Shown here piece after piece: positions 43,691 to 43,922 of a stretch of 43,922 bases of DNA. Within the stretch, counting starts at the first letter, position 1. Each line of letters opens with the position of its first letter. Location: assembly GCF_004348685.1 (NCBI RefSeq), contig NZ_SMKO01000069.1, positions 1 to 43,922 of the forward strand, given 5' to 3'. The position numbers were made by a program, and so were the translations under genes. Under the pieces are notes generated by a model. That model was not told the DNA's origin and searched no databases. It saw nothing but the letters and a program-made list of their open reading frames with translations. This DNA is from Nonomuraea deserti (GTDB lineage Bacteria > Actinomycetota > Actinomycetes > Streptosporangiales > Streptosporangiaceae).

Positions 43691-43922
43691 CTGCCGGACG
43701 TACCGGCGAAGCGGACCGGCGCGACGGCGAGGTGGAAGTCCCACTGGCCGAGTTCGGCGGCCGTCGCCGCGCACGCCTCCAGGTCGCAGTTGTCGAGCAT
43801 CCACAGACCCATCGCGACGAGGCTCACGGCGTGCACCGGCATCAACACGCCTTCGTACCCCGACGGCTGAACGTCCTGAGGGGTGTCGGCGCCGATCAGC
43901 GCGACCCCGCGTTCGTGCAGCC
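43663..43922 (-). CDS. Cyclase-family protein (kynurenine formamidase-like), C-terminus only
   Basis: About 86 residues are inside the window; the 5' end lies beyond the right edge. The frame reads L-H-E-R-G-V-A-L-I-G-A-D-T, then M-P-V-H-A-V-S-L-V-A-M-G and L-D-N-C-D-L-E-A-C, and ends P-V-R-F-A-G-T-S-G-S-P-V-N-P-I-A-T-F. This is the C-terminal pattern of the cyclase family (PF04199), with G-x-D-T, the late H and G-T-G-S-P-V-x-P-I. The metal-binding H-x-G-T-H motif would be in the missing part. The substrate is unknown. Confidence 0.75.
   Translation of the reverse strand, partial: LHERGVALIGADTPQDVQPSGYEGVLMPVHAVSLVAMGLWMLDNCDLEACAATAAELGQWDFHLAVAPVRFAGTSGSPVNPIATF

Overview
The window is very GC-rich DNA with actinomycete traits: GTG/TTG starts, SARP (AfsR-type) regulators with NB-ARC and TPR modules, secreted proteins with long Ala-rich signal peptides, a mycothiol-dependent-type enzyme, a TTA-containing gene and actinomycete mobile elements. 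A Streptosporangiales-type soil actinomycete (Nonomuraea/Actinomadura-like) is my guess; no rRNA or housekeeping marker is present to prove it. The first 12 bases match the Tn5/Nextera mosaic end, so the left edge is a contig end that still carries adapter.

Layout. 0-8 kb: one giant secreted RHS/YD-repeat protein (minus strand), cut by the contig end just where its variable C-terminal tip would begin. 8.3-10.4 kb: an unknown cytoplasmic protein and a Tat-exported beta-propeller-like protein with a TTA codon. 10.5-20.6 kb: a regulatory block with an MBL-fold hydrolase, a full SARP-XRE-NB-ARC-TPR regulator and a second, C-terminally decayed copy of it. Between and around these lie small secreted, DinB-like and DUF4279 genes and ISAzo13 and IS110 scars.

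21.5-25.6 kb holds the most interesting locus. A 28-codon peptide gene ending in a G-G-R-Y-H-W-A-T-P-T-G segment is followed by a perfect 13-bp hairpin, then a cytochrome P450 with an altered I-helix, a DHA2-family MFS exporter and an NmrA-like reductase. This is the architecture of P450-modified RiPPs (biarylitide, cittilin and tryptorubin type), with Tyr-His-Trp as the likely cross-linking site. I infer that the P450 forms an aromatic cross-link and the MFS protein exports the product.

25.8-30.5 kb: three small secreted proteins (two of them Cys-rich), a SARP pseudogene, a secreted M28 peptidase and an NADPH:FMN reductase. 30.6-34.3 kb: a MarR regulator divergent from a very unusual MFS-ABC exporter fusion (one single-base frameshift), with two MarR-type palindromes between them. 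34.7-40.4 kb: a SnoaL-like protein, an SDR, a secreted S1 protease and an XRE-NB-ARC-TPR STAND protein. 40.5-43.9 kb: debris of integrated elements (prim-pol/P4 primase remnant, TniQ-like fragment, serine recombinase fragment, truncated HTH regulator), plus an intact mycothiol-type DinB enzyme and the end of a cyclase-family gene cut by the window edge.
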